Positions 7,794 to 15,245 of a DNA stretch of 34,151 nt are shown one piece after another. Numbering within the stretch: position 1 is the stretch's first letter; every line of letters begins with the position of its first letter. Made by a program: the position numbers and the translations under genes. Location: assembly GCA_002448555.1 (NCBI GenBank), contig DJYV01000113.1:11543-45693 (forward strand), read 5' to 3'. This DNA comes from Flavobacteriales bacterium UBA6969. GTDB lineage: Bacteria; Bacteroidota; Bacteroidia; Flavobacteriales_D; Sanyastnellaceae. The notes beneath the pieces are model-generated. The model searched no databases. It was not told the origin of the DNA and saw only the letters and a list, made by a program, of their open reading frames with translations.

Positions 7794-8863
7794 TATTCGT
7801 CGTTAAGGCATTGCAATTTCTGATTCAATCGGGTGGCTTGCAAACGGATGCGGTACATCCAGGTGCCCAGTAACATCCAGCCCAGCACGGCCGGGTAGAA
7901 CACGGCCCTGAGCGAACTGTCCAAGTCATAGCTATTGAAGCCTGGATTGCCCCCTTTACCCGGGTGCAGGCTCTCCGTAAACCGCGGAAGCACCATCAGC
8001 AAGATCATGAGGATGACGAATGCAAACAGGTTGTATACCGCTGCGAGTCGGGCCTTCAGTCGCTCATCTTCGACAGAACCGCGCAAAATCAAATACCCGG
8101 CATAGACCAAGACGGTCACCAACGCTCCATTGAGTTGCGGGTCGTCAACCCACCACGCGCCCCAAGTGTACCGTGCCCAAAGGCTGCCGGTCAATAACCC
8201 CAAAACCCCGAATACCATGCCCACCTGCACGCTGGCTTGCGCCCTCAGGTCAAAATGGCTGGAGCCGCCAGAGCTTTGGCTCAGCTGGCGAATAGAGGCG
8301 ACAAAGGCGATGCCCATCAACAAAAACATGGTGAACCACATGGGCACATGCAACATGAGGTTTCGAATCGTTTCAAAGATGCGTGGCTGGAAGGGGAAGT
8401 GGTGGGGAAGGTCCGCGGTTCGCTCTTCGAGTTGTGGCCGAGGCAGTCGTGCCGATTCATCCACGACGAACCCGTCTACGAAGAGCCCGTTTTGAAGGGA
8501 AAGTGTTCCGTCGACAGGGTGGTTGACGAGCACATCCCAGGCCTTTGACGGAAGGGTGTCCGGTAGAAGCAACGCGGCATGTGCATGGGTGTCGTTAATG
8601 ACATCGATGACAGGCAGCGGCGTGATTTGATCGCCTTTGCGAATGAAAAGTTGGAGTTCTTCTGGCTGCACCGTCCAATGGGTGCCGAGGCCAATGAGCT
8701 CATACGTCTCAATGCGCTTCGTAATCCCGTCGGTTGACGCGGCTTCGTTCCGATCGCGGAATTCCAGCAACCCCGGGCCCAATGGCACCGTAAAGGTGGT
8801 CCAGAAAACGTATGCGAGCAGGGCGATTCCCCCGATTTTCCAGCTGCGTTGAATCATGCGCAT
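7793..8863 (-). CDS. CcmC/CcsA-like cytochrome c assembly protein with periplasmic insertion
   Basis: The 356-residue product has an N-terminal membrane helix (about 9-27), then a soluble stretch of about 130 residues (30-160), then five or so further membrane helices. The haem-handling core is recognisable: NLMLHVPMWF with His172, the tryptophan-rich motif WGAWWVDDPQLN (234-245), and a second conserved histidine in LHPGKGG (His300). The family moves haem to CcmE at the outer face of the inner membrane. Two points differ from proteobacterial CcmC (about 240 residues): the inserted periplasmic domain, and replacement of the WD pair of the WWD motif by DD. Both may be normal for Bacteroidota. 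An alternative start two codons downstream (ATG at 8857) is possible. The gene begins one base after the ccmB stop. Confidence 0.88.
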   Translation of the reverse strand: MRMIQRSWKIGGIALLAYVFWTTFTVPLGPGLLEFRDRNEAASTDGITKRIETYELIGLGTHWTVQPEELQLFIRKGDQITPLPVIDVINDTHAHAALLLPDTLPSKAWDVLVNHPVDGTLSLQNGLFVDGFVVDESARLPRPQLEERTADLPHHFPFQPRIFETIRNLMLHVPMWFTMFLLMGIAFVASIRQLSQSSGGSSHFDLRAQASVQVGMVFGVLGLLTGSLWARYTWGAWWVDDPQLNGALVTVLVYAGYLILRGSVEDERLKARLAAVYNLFAFVILMILLMVLPRFTESLHPGKGGNPGFNSYDLDSSLRAVFYPAVLGWMLLGTWMYRIRLQATRLNQKLQCLNDE

Positions 8864-9547
8864 TTAATCCCTCCAAAGGTAAGGGAAGAGGATGTACCCA
8901 AGGGCGAAAAACCCAGCAGATAAAGTTGCCAAAAAAAGCAAGTGATGGGCCGTGTCTCCGAATGCAATTCCGCGCATCAAATCGCTGCCGTACCGCGTGG
9001 AAACGAGAATCACGGGGATGATTAGGGGCAGGCCGAGCACCGCAATCAAGCTGAAGCCGCCGCCTGCGCGTGAAGCCAAGGTTTGGATCATGGCGAGCAG
9101 GGAGGCCAGTGCTGTGCTCGTTAACATGACACCAGCGTAGTAGTGACCGGCTGTCCACCCGCTCAGGTGGTCCATGCCCATGAACAGCAGGAAGGCAGCA
9201 AACGTGACGGTGTTGACGGTACCCAGCAGCACCATGTAGTAAAGCGTGCGGGCAATCAGCCAGTGTTGAGGCTGGACGGCATGGATCAAAAACGCCCGCA
9301 CCCCCTCGTCGTCATCGGCCCAGGGTTTCGACACGGCATTGAACCCAGCGAACAGCAAGACCACCCATGCCAAGGCATTCCAGCTTTCCTGTTCGGCATG
9401 GGTGCCGGTTGCCTGATAGCAGGTGTACACCGCAGCGACGGAAAAGACCAGCAGGCCGGCGATGCCATGCCGGTTGCGCAGTTCCACACGGATGGCATGT
9501 TGCAGCAAGAATCGGATGTTTGAGAGCGCGCTCATCGGCCGGTTCAT
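8864..9547 (-). CDS. ccmB: CcmB haem exporter membrane subunit
   Basis: The 227-residue protein has about six transmembrane helices. It also has CcmB features: the N-terminal cytoplasmic stretch LLQHAIRVELRNRHGIAGLL, the SKPWADDDEGVRAFL loop after the second helix, and the glycine/proline-rich ALASLLAMIQTLASRAGGG and LGLPLIIPVILVS segments. CcmB is the permease part of the CcmAB ABC transporter, which releases holo-CcmE from CcmC. The ATPase CcmA is not encoded in this window, so it must lie elsewhere if the complex is complete. The ATG at 9547 overlaps the stop of the exonuclease gene (ATGA); a second in-frame ATG at 9535 is less well placed. Confidence 0.9.
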   Translation of the reverse strand: MNRPMSALSNIRFLLQHAIRVELRNRHGIAGLLVFSVAAVYTCYQATGTHAEQESWNALAWVVLLFAGFNAVSKPWADDDEGVRAFLIHAVQPQHWLIARTLYYMVLLGTVNTVTFAAFLLFMGMDHLSGWTAGHYYAGVMLTSTALASLLAMIQTLASRAGGGFSLIAVLGLPLIIPVILVSTRYGSDLMRGIAFGDTAHHLLFLATLSAGFFALGYILFPYLWRD

Positions 9548-10104
9548 TCAGGGTTGACCAACTCCATCGGTTCGGCGATGACTTGAAACAATCGGGCCAT
9601 GTTCCGGGCGTCTTCAATGGCACGGTGCTGCGTACCGGAGTAGGAGAGTCCTTCGAGTTCCATGGCGGATTTGAGTCCAATTTGGTTCTTGCTGCCTTTC
9701 CATTTGCTGTAATGGTGTTGAAGGCAGGCGTGGTACCGCAACCAAGGCAGGTCGATGTCGTGCAGGTCGCCGTCGCTGAGGAGCTGCCGCTTGTCAAATT
9801 CCCCCCAGCTCATCAGCACTGCGCGGCTCGCCTTGGGGTCGATCCAGTCCTCGAACGCTTCAATGGCTTCGTCAAAAAACGGGGCGCGTTCGACGTCGGA
9901 TTGGCTGATGCTGGTCAGTTGCGTACAGAATTTTGAAATCTCAGGATGCAATGTGGGCTTGACAAAAAGACAAAACTCGTCCACGATGTCGAGCGACTCG
10001 TTCACCTTGACAGCGCCAATCTCAATCACCTCGACCCGTTTCGGCGCACGGCTTCTCCAGCACGTGGCTTCCAAATCGTAGATGATGAAATGCCGTTGAC
10101 TCAT
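9544..10104 (-). CDS. ERI1-like DEDDh 3'-5' exonuclease
   Basis: The 186-residue protein starts at the ATG at 10104 (MSQRHFIIYDLEATCW). The open frame continues upstream, but that part overlaps the divergent sirtuin gene and precedes the likely promoter, so it was excluded. Exo I is DLEATC (Asp10, Glu12), Exo II lies around MSWGEFDKRQL, and Exo III is GTQHRAIEDARNMARL with the DEDDh histidine and aspartate. The closest type is the Eri-1/3'hExo (KapD-like) group, which trims 3' ends of RNA; the bacterial substrate is unknown. It is the first gene of the minus-strand operon that continues with ccmB, to which it is coupled by a 4-base overlap. No functional link to cytochrome assembly is evident. 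Confidence 0.88.
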   Translation of the reverse strand: MSQRHFIIYDLEATCWRSRAPKRVEVIEIGAVKVNESLDIVDEFCLFVKPTLHPEISKFCTQLTSISQSDVERAPFFDEAIEAFEDWIDPKASRAVLMSWGEFDKRQLLSDGDLHDIDLPWLRYHACLQHHYSKWKGSKNQIGLKSAMELEGLSYSGTQHRAIEDARNMARLFQVIAEPMELVNPE

Positions 10105-10110
10105 GGAAGT

Positions 10111-10118
10111 CAAAGATA
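10111..10118 (-). promoter_or_regulatory. Bacteroidota -7 element TATCTTTG upstream of the exonuclease-ccm operon
   Basis: TATCTTTG matches the TAnnTTTG consensus exactly and lies only 6 bases before the ATG at 10104. If transcription starts the usual few bases downstream, the message would be nearly or fully leaderless. I see no convincing -33 TTTG partner. Confidence 0.45.
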
Positions 10119-10155
10119 GCCCAAAGACCTGAGGCCGTTTGCGTAATTTGGAGCG

Positions 10156-10845
10156 ATGAACGTCCCTGAACATTTGGTGGTGCTGACCGGCGCTGGCATG
10201 AGTGCAGAAAGCGGCATTGCGACCTTCCGTGGTGCAGGCGGGCTGTGGGAAGGCCACCGGGTCGAAGACGTGGCCACGCCAGCGGCATGGGATCGCAACC
10301 CGGAGTTGGTTACCCGGTTTTACAACGAGCGGCGAAAAGCCGTGTGGGAAGCCGAGCCCAACGCGGGCCATCACCAGCTCGCCGCATGGCAGGACCGCAT
10401 GCACGTTCAGATCATCACCCAAAACGTGGACGACCTGCACGAACGCGCGGGTTCCGAACACGTGCTGCATCTGCACGGAGAACTATCCAAAGCGCGGAGT
10501 TGTGGACCGAGTGCGGAGGCCTATCCCTTGAATCATTGGGAGATGAAAACGTCCGACCGCTGTCCGACGGGCTATCCGTTGCGGCCCCACATCGTGTGGT
10601 TTGGAGAGGCGGTTCCCAAAATGGCCGAGGCATTTCCGTTGGTCAAGCAAGCGGACTGCGTGCTGGTTATAGGCACCTCCCTGCAAGTGTATCCCGCGGC
10701 GCAGCTGGCCTTTGAATCCGCGCCGGGCGTTCCCTTGCACGTAATTGATCCTGCGGCTGATGTGCTGGACGTGCCGAACGCTACGGCATGGCCTTGTGCG
10801 GCGTCAGAAGGATTGGCGCAATTGAATGCGCGCTGGTTCGCTTAG
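10156..10845 (+). CDS. cobB: NAD-dependent protein deacylase (sirtuin, class III-like)
   Basis: The 229-residue protein has the sirtuin core: NAD-binding GAGMSAESGIATFRG (12-26), TQNVD (88-92), catalytic His107 in HLHGE, PHIVWFGE (144-151) and VIGTSLQVYP (171-180). The pair Tyr56-x-x-Arg59 in RFYNERR matches the acyl-pocket Y/R of SIRT5-type enzymes, so removal of succinyl, malonyl or glutaryl groups from lysines is likely besides deacetylation. The small zinc module has only two cysteines in the usual region (Cys116, Cys136), not the four of canonical sirtuins. The gene is divergent from the exonuclease operon across 51 bases and converges on accC; the two stop codons overlap (TAG at 10843-10845 here). 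This is the only gene in the window ending in TAG at its expected length. Confidence 0.93.
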   Translation: MNVPEHLVVLTGAGMSAESGIATFRGAGGLWEGHRVEDVATPAAWDRNPELVTRFYNERRKAVWEAEPNAGHHQLAAWQDRMHVQIITQNVDDLHERAGSEHVLHLHGELSKARSCGPSAEAYPLNHWEMKTSDRCPTGYPLRPHIVWFGEAVPKMAEAFPLVKQADCVLVIGTSLQVYPAAQLAFESAPGVPLHVIDPAADVLDVPNATAWPCAASEGLAQLNARWFA

Positions 10846-12350
10846 GCCTGGGCGCGTTTACGCCATGGCGATCGCCCAGCGCCCGTGGGGGCTGATGCTG
10901 TTCTGCCGGGTGCGGTTTTACCCAAAAGCCCCGCTGTAAGCGCGGCGACTTCCGCATCCGTCAGGTCACTGTCCCGTTGGAGGACGTCGGGCGTGAAGTG
11001 GGCGTCGACGAAGTGCGTGTCGAATTTTCCAGAGCGGAAGGCTTCGTGGTCGATGGCGAAGCGACCAAAATCCAACGTCGTGTACACCCCGGAGACTTCG
11101 TATTCATCGATGGCACGAATGCACCGGTCGATGGCGGCATCCCGATTGGGGGCATGCACAACGAGTTTCGACAGCATGGGATCGTAATGAATTGGGATGT
11201 CTTGGCCCTCTTCCACGCCATCTTCGACCCGCAAGCCTGGACCCGTCGGCGGGGCATAACGGTGCAAAGTTCCGGTGTCGGGGAGGAAGCCCGCCCGGGC
11301 ATTCTCAGCGTATACGCGGATTTCAATGGCGTGGCCTCGGATGCTGAGGTCGTCTTGGGAAAACGACAGCGGGTGCCCCTCGGCGATGCGAATTTGCTCG
11401 CGGACCAAATCGACGTTGGCAATGCACTCGGTCACGGGGTGCTCCACTTGGAGGCGCGTATTCATTTCCAAGAAATAATACCGCATCTGGTCGTCGAGCA
11501 AGAACTCTACGGTGCCGGCCCCGACGTAATCGCAGCTTTTGGCCACTTCAATGGCGCTGTTGCCCATGGCCTCACGTAGTTCGGGTGTCAAGACGGCCGA
11601 AGGTGCTTCCTCGACGACTTTCTGGTGACGGCGTTGGATGCTGCACTCGCGTTCAAACAGGTGCACAACGTTGCCGTGGGTGTCCGCGAGGATTTGGATT
11701 TCGATGTGACGGGGGGAGGTGACGAACCGCTCAATGAAAACAGCTCCGTCGCCAAAAGCATTGACCGCTTCTGATACAGCCCGTTCAAAGCTGTTTTCCA
11801 GTTCGGCGTCTTCGCGAACGATGCGCATGCCCTTACCGCCGCCACCGGCACTGGCCTTGATGAGCAAGGGATAGCCGATGCGGTTGGCTACTTGGCGTGC
11901 TTCCTCCGGCGTATTCACGGGGTGGTCTGTGCCCGGCACCAGCGGAACGTCGAACGGCTTGACCGTTTCTTTTGCGGCCAATTTGGAGCCCATGGTTTCA
12001 ATCGCATGGGGGCGAGGGCCGATGAAACGGATGCCCGCTTCTTCGACCGCAGCCGCAAAGGCGGCGTTTTCGGATAAGAAGCCGTATCCCGGGTGGATGG
12101 CGTCGGCGCCGGTGTTGCGCGCGGCATCGATGATTTTCGATGCGACGAGGTAGCTTTCCGAGGAGGGCGCTGGTCCGATGTGGATCGCCTCGTCGGCGTA
12201 CCGTGCAAAGGTGGCATTTCGGTCGGCATCGGAATAGACAGCCACAGTGGCGATGCCCATTTCTTTTGCGGTACGCATGACGCGTAAAGCGATTTCTCCG
12301 CGATTGGCGACCAGGATCTTCTGAATGGGTTGGATGCTGGAGTCGTTCAC
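10842..12350 (-). CDS. accC: Biotin carboxylase subunit of an acyl-CoA carboxylase
   Basis: The 502-residue protein has the three biotin carboxylase domains. The N-terminal domain begins KILVANRGEIALRVMRTAKE and includes DAIHPGYGFLSEN. The ATP-grasp domain has the glycine-rich loop KASAGGGGKGMR and the catalytic stretch EMNTRLQVEHPVTE. The C-terminal domain includes YDPMLSKLVVHAP. It carboxylates biotin on a carrier protein using ATP and bicarbonate. The start is GTG at 12350, supported by the distance to the conserved VANRGE motif. It is about 50 residues longer than E. coli AccC, with a C-terminal extension resembling subunits of propionyl- or methylcrotonyl-CoA carboxylases. No biotin carrier or carboxyltransferase gene is adjacent, so the acyl-CoA partner is uncertain. 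TACCTCTG, one mismatch from the -7 consensus, lies 4 bases before the GTG. Confidence 0.93.
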   Translation of the reverse strand: MNDSSIQPIQKILVANRGEIALRVMRTAKEMGIATVAVYSDADRNATFARYADEAIHIGPAPSSESYLVASKIIDAARNTGADAIHPGYGFLSENAAFAAAVEEAGIRFIGPRPHAIETMGSKLAAKETVKPFDVPLVPGTDHPVNTPEEARQVANRIGYPLLIKASAGGGGKGMRIVREDAELENSFERAVSEAVNAFGDGAVFIERFVTSPRHIEIQILADTHGNVVHLFERECSIQRRHQKVVEEAPSAVLTPELREAMGNSAIEVAKSCDYVGAGTVEFLLDDQMRYYFLEMNTRLQVEHPVTECIANVDLVREQIRIAEGHPLSFSQDDLSIRGHAIEIRVYAENARAGFLPDTGTLHRYAPPTGPGLRVEDGVEEGQDIPIHYDPMLSKLVVHAPNRDAAIDRCIRAIDEYEVSGVYTTLDFGRFAIDHEAFRSGKFDTHFVDAHFTPDVLQRDSDLTDAEVAALTAGLLGKTAPGRTASAPTGAGRSPWRKRAQA

Positions 12351-12381
12351 AGTGCAGAGGTAGTGAAAAATCGAAGGAAAG

Positions 12382-12387
12382 AAAAAA
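12382..12387 (-). terminator. T-run after SRP RNA
   Basis: Directly after the 3' strand of the SRP RNA terminal stem (GCTTGCCC) come six T residues on the minus strand. The RNA's own closing stem followed by this run could act as an intrinsic terminator, or the run may mark the processed 3' end. Transcription might still read through into accC, 31 bases away. Confidence 0.5.
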
Positions 12388-12484
12388 GGGCAAGCGATTC
12401 CTATCGCACCGCTACAACCGTCTACCCTTGCTGCCTTCCGGCCCTGGGGGAGTTGACGGGAGCTGGTCGTAGGAGACTTGCCCC
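12388..12484 (-). ncRNA. ffs: Signal recognition particle RNA, small bacterial type
   Basis: Read on the minus strand, this segment has the domain IV signature of 4.5S RNA: CCAGGGCCGGAAGGCAGCAA with the GGAA tetraloop and the asymmetric internal loop that binds Ffh. It continues GGGTAGACGGTTGTAGCGG in the way typical of Bacteroidota SRP RNAs. The 5' end GGGGCAAG pairs with the 3' end CTTGCCC to close the long hairpin, giving a length of about 97 bases. The exact ends are inferred from this stem, from the -7 box just upstream and from the T-run just downstream. With Ffh and FtsY the RNA targets nascent membrane proteins to SecYEG/YidC. Confidence 0.9.
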
Positions 12485-12487
12485 GCG

Positions 12488-12495
12488 CAAAGATA
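12488..12495 (-). promoter_or_regulatory. -7 element TATCTTTG of the SRP RNA promoter
   Basis: TATCTTTG fits TAnnTTTG exactly and stands three bases before the GGGG that begins the closing stem of the SRP RNA. The RNA 5' end is therefore well placed for a start at about 12484. Because the RNA end is set by pairing, this is the best internal calibration of the promoter element in the window. Confidence 0.65.
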
Positions 12496-12528
12496 CCATG
12501 AATTTCTGCGTTGCACTACCTTGTGGGC

Positions 12529-13047
12529 ATGAAAATCCCCATGCAATCCCTTCAACAAGGCGCGGCCGCCGGTGTCATCCTGGTCGTGTTGAAGTTGGTC
12601 GCCTACCTGCTCGGAATTGAAGCCATGACAAGTGGCTGGGTAGGTTTCGGTCAATTGGTGCTTGTCGTTGCCGGCATGTTCATGGCGTGTGCCATGGAGC
12701 GCAAGGCAGTAGATGGCGCATTCACGTTTGGCGAGGCGTTTATGGCGGCCTTGGTGGCTGCTGCGACCACGACCTTTTTGGGGTTGGGCATGGATGTGGT
12801 GTTGGGTTCCATCATTGACCCGGAGTTGAGTTCCAAAATGATGGCCTTTACCATGCAAGAACTCGAGACGTCTGGTGTGTTTAGCATGGTGCCAGAAGAC
12901 CAAGTCGAGGGCATGCTTACTGATATGGAATGGGCGATGAAGCCCGCGGGACAGGTGTTGAGCTGGGCGTTGGGTTTGCTTTTTTGGGGCGTTGTATCGC
13001 TCATCGTTGGGGCGATTATGAAGCGTTCGGATCCGTCTCAGTTTTGA
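12529..13047 (+). CDS. DUF4199 family membrane protein
   Basis: The 172-residue protein is predicted from the ATG at 12529; a TTG start 18 bases upstream is possible but less likely. It has about four membrane helices (roughly 9-30, 36-54, 68-92 and 142-165). Between helices 2 and 3 is the motif FTFGEAFMAAL, which is characteristic of DUF4199 proteins. The loop before the last helix is acidic. The family is essentially restricted to Bacteroidota and often stands just before a GT2 glycosyltransferase, as it does here with a 49-base gap. Its function is unknown; a role in lipid-linked glycan handling is only an inference from that neighbourhood. Confidence 0.88.
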   Translation: MKIPMQSLQQGAAAGVILVVLKLVAYLLGIEAMTSGWVGFGQLVLVVAGMFMACAMERKAVDGAFTFGEAFMAALVAAATTTFLGLGMDVVLGSIIDPELSSKMMAFTMQELETSGVFSMVPEDQVEGMLTDMEWAMKPAGQVLSWALGLLFWGVVSLIVGAIMKRSDPSQF

Positions 13048-13096
13048 AACAAAACAGCACGAGATAGCGTAAGGGGCAACCAAAGGAGAATTTTGA

Positions 13097-14056
13097 ATGA
13101 TTGACCTGTCCATTGTCGTACCGCTCTATAACGAGGAGGAGAGCTTGCCTGAGCTCAAAGCTTGGATTGATCGCGTGTTGAAGGGCCGCTCCTATGAGGT
13201 CATCTTCGTGGACGACGGGAGCCGGGACGATTCGTGGAAGATTGTATCGCAATTGTCGCAAGCGGATCCGGCACGGGTGGTGGGCATTCGGATGGCTCGC
13301 AACTACGGCAAAAGCGCCGGACTCCAACTCGGTTTCAAATCGGCACAAGGTCGCGTTGTCATTACCATGGATGCCGATTTGCAAGACTCGCCTGAAGAAA
13401 TTCCGGAATTGGAACGCAAAATCATCGAGGATGGATTTGACCTCGTAAGCGGGTGGAAGAAAAAACGCCACGACCCCCTCAGCAAGACCATTCCCACGCG
13501 GCTCTACAACGCCGCCACGCGCTGGGTAAGCGGCATCCAGTTGAACGATTTTAATTGCGGACTCAAGGCTTACCGACTCGAAGTCGTTAAGGCCATTGAA
13601 GTGCAAGGTGAAATGCACCGGTACATCCCCATTTTGGCAAAGAGCGCTGGATTCGATCGCATTGGAGAGCAAGTGGTCCAGCATCAGGCCCGCAAGTACG
13701 GCTCATCGAAGTTTGGCTTGGAACGGTTCATCAACGGATTTTTGGACTTGATGACCATCGGCTTCATGTCGCGGTTTTCGCGCAAGCCCATGCACTTTTT
13801 CGGGGCACTCGGCATTGTGATGTTCCTTGCGAGCTTGGCCGGGTTCTCTTGGATTGCGGTCGGGAAGCTCATTTCCATTTTGGAGGGAAATCCTTCGCGC
13901 AACATCACCGAGATCTCGGCATTTTACGTGTCGTTGACAGGCATGGTGATTGGCGTACAGTTTTTCTTGACGGGATTCCTCGCAGAGATGACGTCGCGCA
14001 ACGACACGAAGCGCCACGATTACCAGGTGGCTGAACACATCGACCGCTCCGAGTAA
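13097..14056 (+). CDS. GT2 family glycosyltransferase (DPM/GtrB-like)
   Basis: The 319-residue protein has a GT-A catalytic domain at the N terminus: SIVVPLYNEEESLPEL (5-20), EVIFVDDGSRDDSW (34-47), and the metal-binding MDADLQDSPEEIPEL (91-105). NDFNCGLKAYRLEVV (150-164) is the acceptor-side motif of dolichol/undecaprenyl-phosphate mannosyl- and glucosyltransferases. Two C-terminal membrane helices (about 232-260 and 272-298) anchor it. Enzymes of this type move a sugar from a nucleotide donor to undecaprenyl phosphate at the inner face of the inner membrane, supplying GT-C enzymes that act on the outer face. It is probably co-transcribed with the DUF4199 gene and converges with mnmA 13 bases away. 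The sugar is not predictable. Confidence 0.92.
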   Translation: MIDLSIVVPLYNEEESLPELKAWIDRVLKGRSYEVIFVDDGSRDDSWKIVSQLSQADPARVVGIRMARNYGKSAGLQLGFKSAQGRVVITMDADLQDSPEEIPELERKIIEDGFDLVSGWKKKRHDPLSKTIPTRLYNAATRWVSGIQLNDFNCGLKAYRLEVVKAIEVQGEMHRYIPILAKSAGFDRIGEQVVQHQARKYGSSKFGLERFINGFLDLMTIGFMSRFSRKPMHFFGALGIVMFLASLAGFSWIAVGKLISILEGNPSRNITEISAFYVSLTGMVIGVQFFLTGFLAEMTSRNDTKRHDYQVAEHIDRSE

Positions 14057-14069
14057 GGGCGGGTTTTTA

Positions 14070-15233
14070 TCAAGATGCAATGACTCCGGAGCCGATGCAT
14101 TCGTCTCCATCGTACCACGCCGCAAATTGCCCGGCGGCTACGCCCGATTGTGGCTGTGCAAAAGCAATTTCGTAATGTGTTTTGTGCCGGGTGATGGTAG
14201 CCGCTTGAAAGGGCTGCCGGTACCGAATGCGCACTTGCAGCGCCTCCGCACTTTCTCCGATGGCCAATTCCCGGTCTGGCCGGACCCAATGCGCTTCCTC
14301 TGCATGAATGCGAAGGGCATGCCGCAACAGTCCGGGATGGTTTTCGCCCTGTCCCACAAAGAGCAAGTTGCGCTCCACATCTTTTTCGAGGACGAACAGG
14401 GGTTCGGGTTTACCGCCTACCTGAATTCCTCTGCGCTGGCCAACGGTAAAAAAGTGGGCGCCGTTGTGTTGCCCGACACAAAACCCATCGTCTGGATTCC
14501 AGTGCACCGGCACTGAAGCATCGGTTCTCTCTGCAACGGCAGCTCGCGCAAGTGCAGCGTCAATTTCGATGATGTCGCCGGTTTTGGGTTCCAATTGTTG
14601 CTGGAGAAAATCCGGCAACCGCACTTTCCCGATAAAGCAGAGTCCTTGGCTGTCCTTCTTATTGGCCGTGGGCAAGTCAATTTCCTCCGCTAACCTTCGC
14701 ACTTCAGGCTTGGTCAATTCCCCAATGGGGAAATGCGCCTTTTCGAGTTGGGCTTGGGTCAGTTGGCACAAAAAATAGCTCTGGTCTTTGTTGGTGTCAA
14801 CGCCCGCGAGCAACCGGTGGGTCACCTGTCCGTCCACCTCGAGCGTTTCCTTGCGGCAGTAATGGCCGGTCGCTACACCTTCCGCCCCTAATTCAAGGGC
14901 AGACTCGAGGAACAAGTCAAACTTGACTTCGCGGTTGCACAACACATCTGGATTCGGGGTCCGACCTGCAGCGTACTCCTCGAACATGTAGTCCACAATG
15001 CGCTCCTTGTATTGAGCGGAAAGGTCGAGGACTTGGAATGGGATGCCGAGGTGAGACGCAACGAGCATGGCGTCGTTCGCGTCATCGATCCATGGACATT
15101 CGTTGTCGATGATCACGGATTCGTCGTGCCAATTGCGCATGAAGATGCCGATGACTTCGTGGCCTGCTTGCTGCAGTAGCCACGCCGCCACACTTGAATC
15201 CACTCCACCGGAAAGGCCCACGACAATTCGCAT
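14070..15233 (-). CDS. mnmA: tRNA-specific 2-thiouridylase MnmA
   Basis: The 387-residue protein has the PP-loop SGGVDSS (8-14), the nucleophile Cys99 in NPDVLCNREVKF, and the second catalytic cysteine Cys199 in SQGLCFIGKV. The C-terminal half contains GAHFFTVGQRRGIQVGG and the beta-barrel RNA-binding region. MnmA adenylates and thiolates U34 of tRNAs for Lys, Glu and Gln, taking sulfur from a persulfide relay. It is a single-gene unit, convergent with the glycosyltransferase gene and divergent from the ECF sigma gene. The -7 box lies only 4 bases before the start codon. The region 15246-15359 between the two divergent genes holds no further gene that I can see. Confidence 0.96.
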   Translation of the reverse strand: MRIVVGLSGGVDSSVAAWLLQQAGHEVIGIFMRNWHDESVIIDNECPWIDDANDAMLVASHLGIPFQVLDLSAQYKERIVDYMFEEYAAGRTPNPDVLCNREVKFDLFLESALELGAEGVATGHYCRKETLEVDGQVTHRLLAGVDTNKDQSYFLCQLTQAQLEKAHFPIGELTKPEVRRLAEEIDLPTANKKDSQGLCFIGKVRLPDFLQQQLEPKTGDIIEIDAALARAAVAERTDASVPVHWNPDDGFCVGQHNGAHFFTVGQRRGIQVGGKPEPLFVLEKDVERNLLFVGQGENHPGLLRHALRIHAEEAHWVRPDRELAIGESAEALQVRIRYRQPFQAATITRHKTHYEIAFAQPQSGVAAGQFAAWYDGDECIGSGVIAS

Positions 15234-15237
15234 GGGG

Positions 15238-15245
15238 CAAAGGTA
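15238..15245 (-). promoter_or_regulatory. -7 element TACCTTTG directly before mnmA
   Basis: TACCTTTG is an exact TAnnTTTG match separated from the mnmA ATG by only CCCC. With the usual distance to the start of transcription, the mRNA would begin at or within a few bases of the start codon. Confidence 0.5.

Noticed and set aside
10105..10476. N-terminal extension of the exonuclease frame
   Set aside because: It overlaps the divergent sirtuin gene and lies upstream of the likely -7 element; the DEDDh fold begins at the ATG at 10104.
12412..13113. Minus-strand open frame of 233 codons across the SRP RNA and the DUF4199 gene
   Set aside because: It covers a structured RNA gene and a conserved membrane protein on the other strand, and its translation has no family features.
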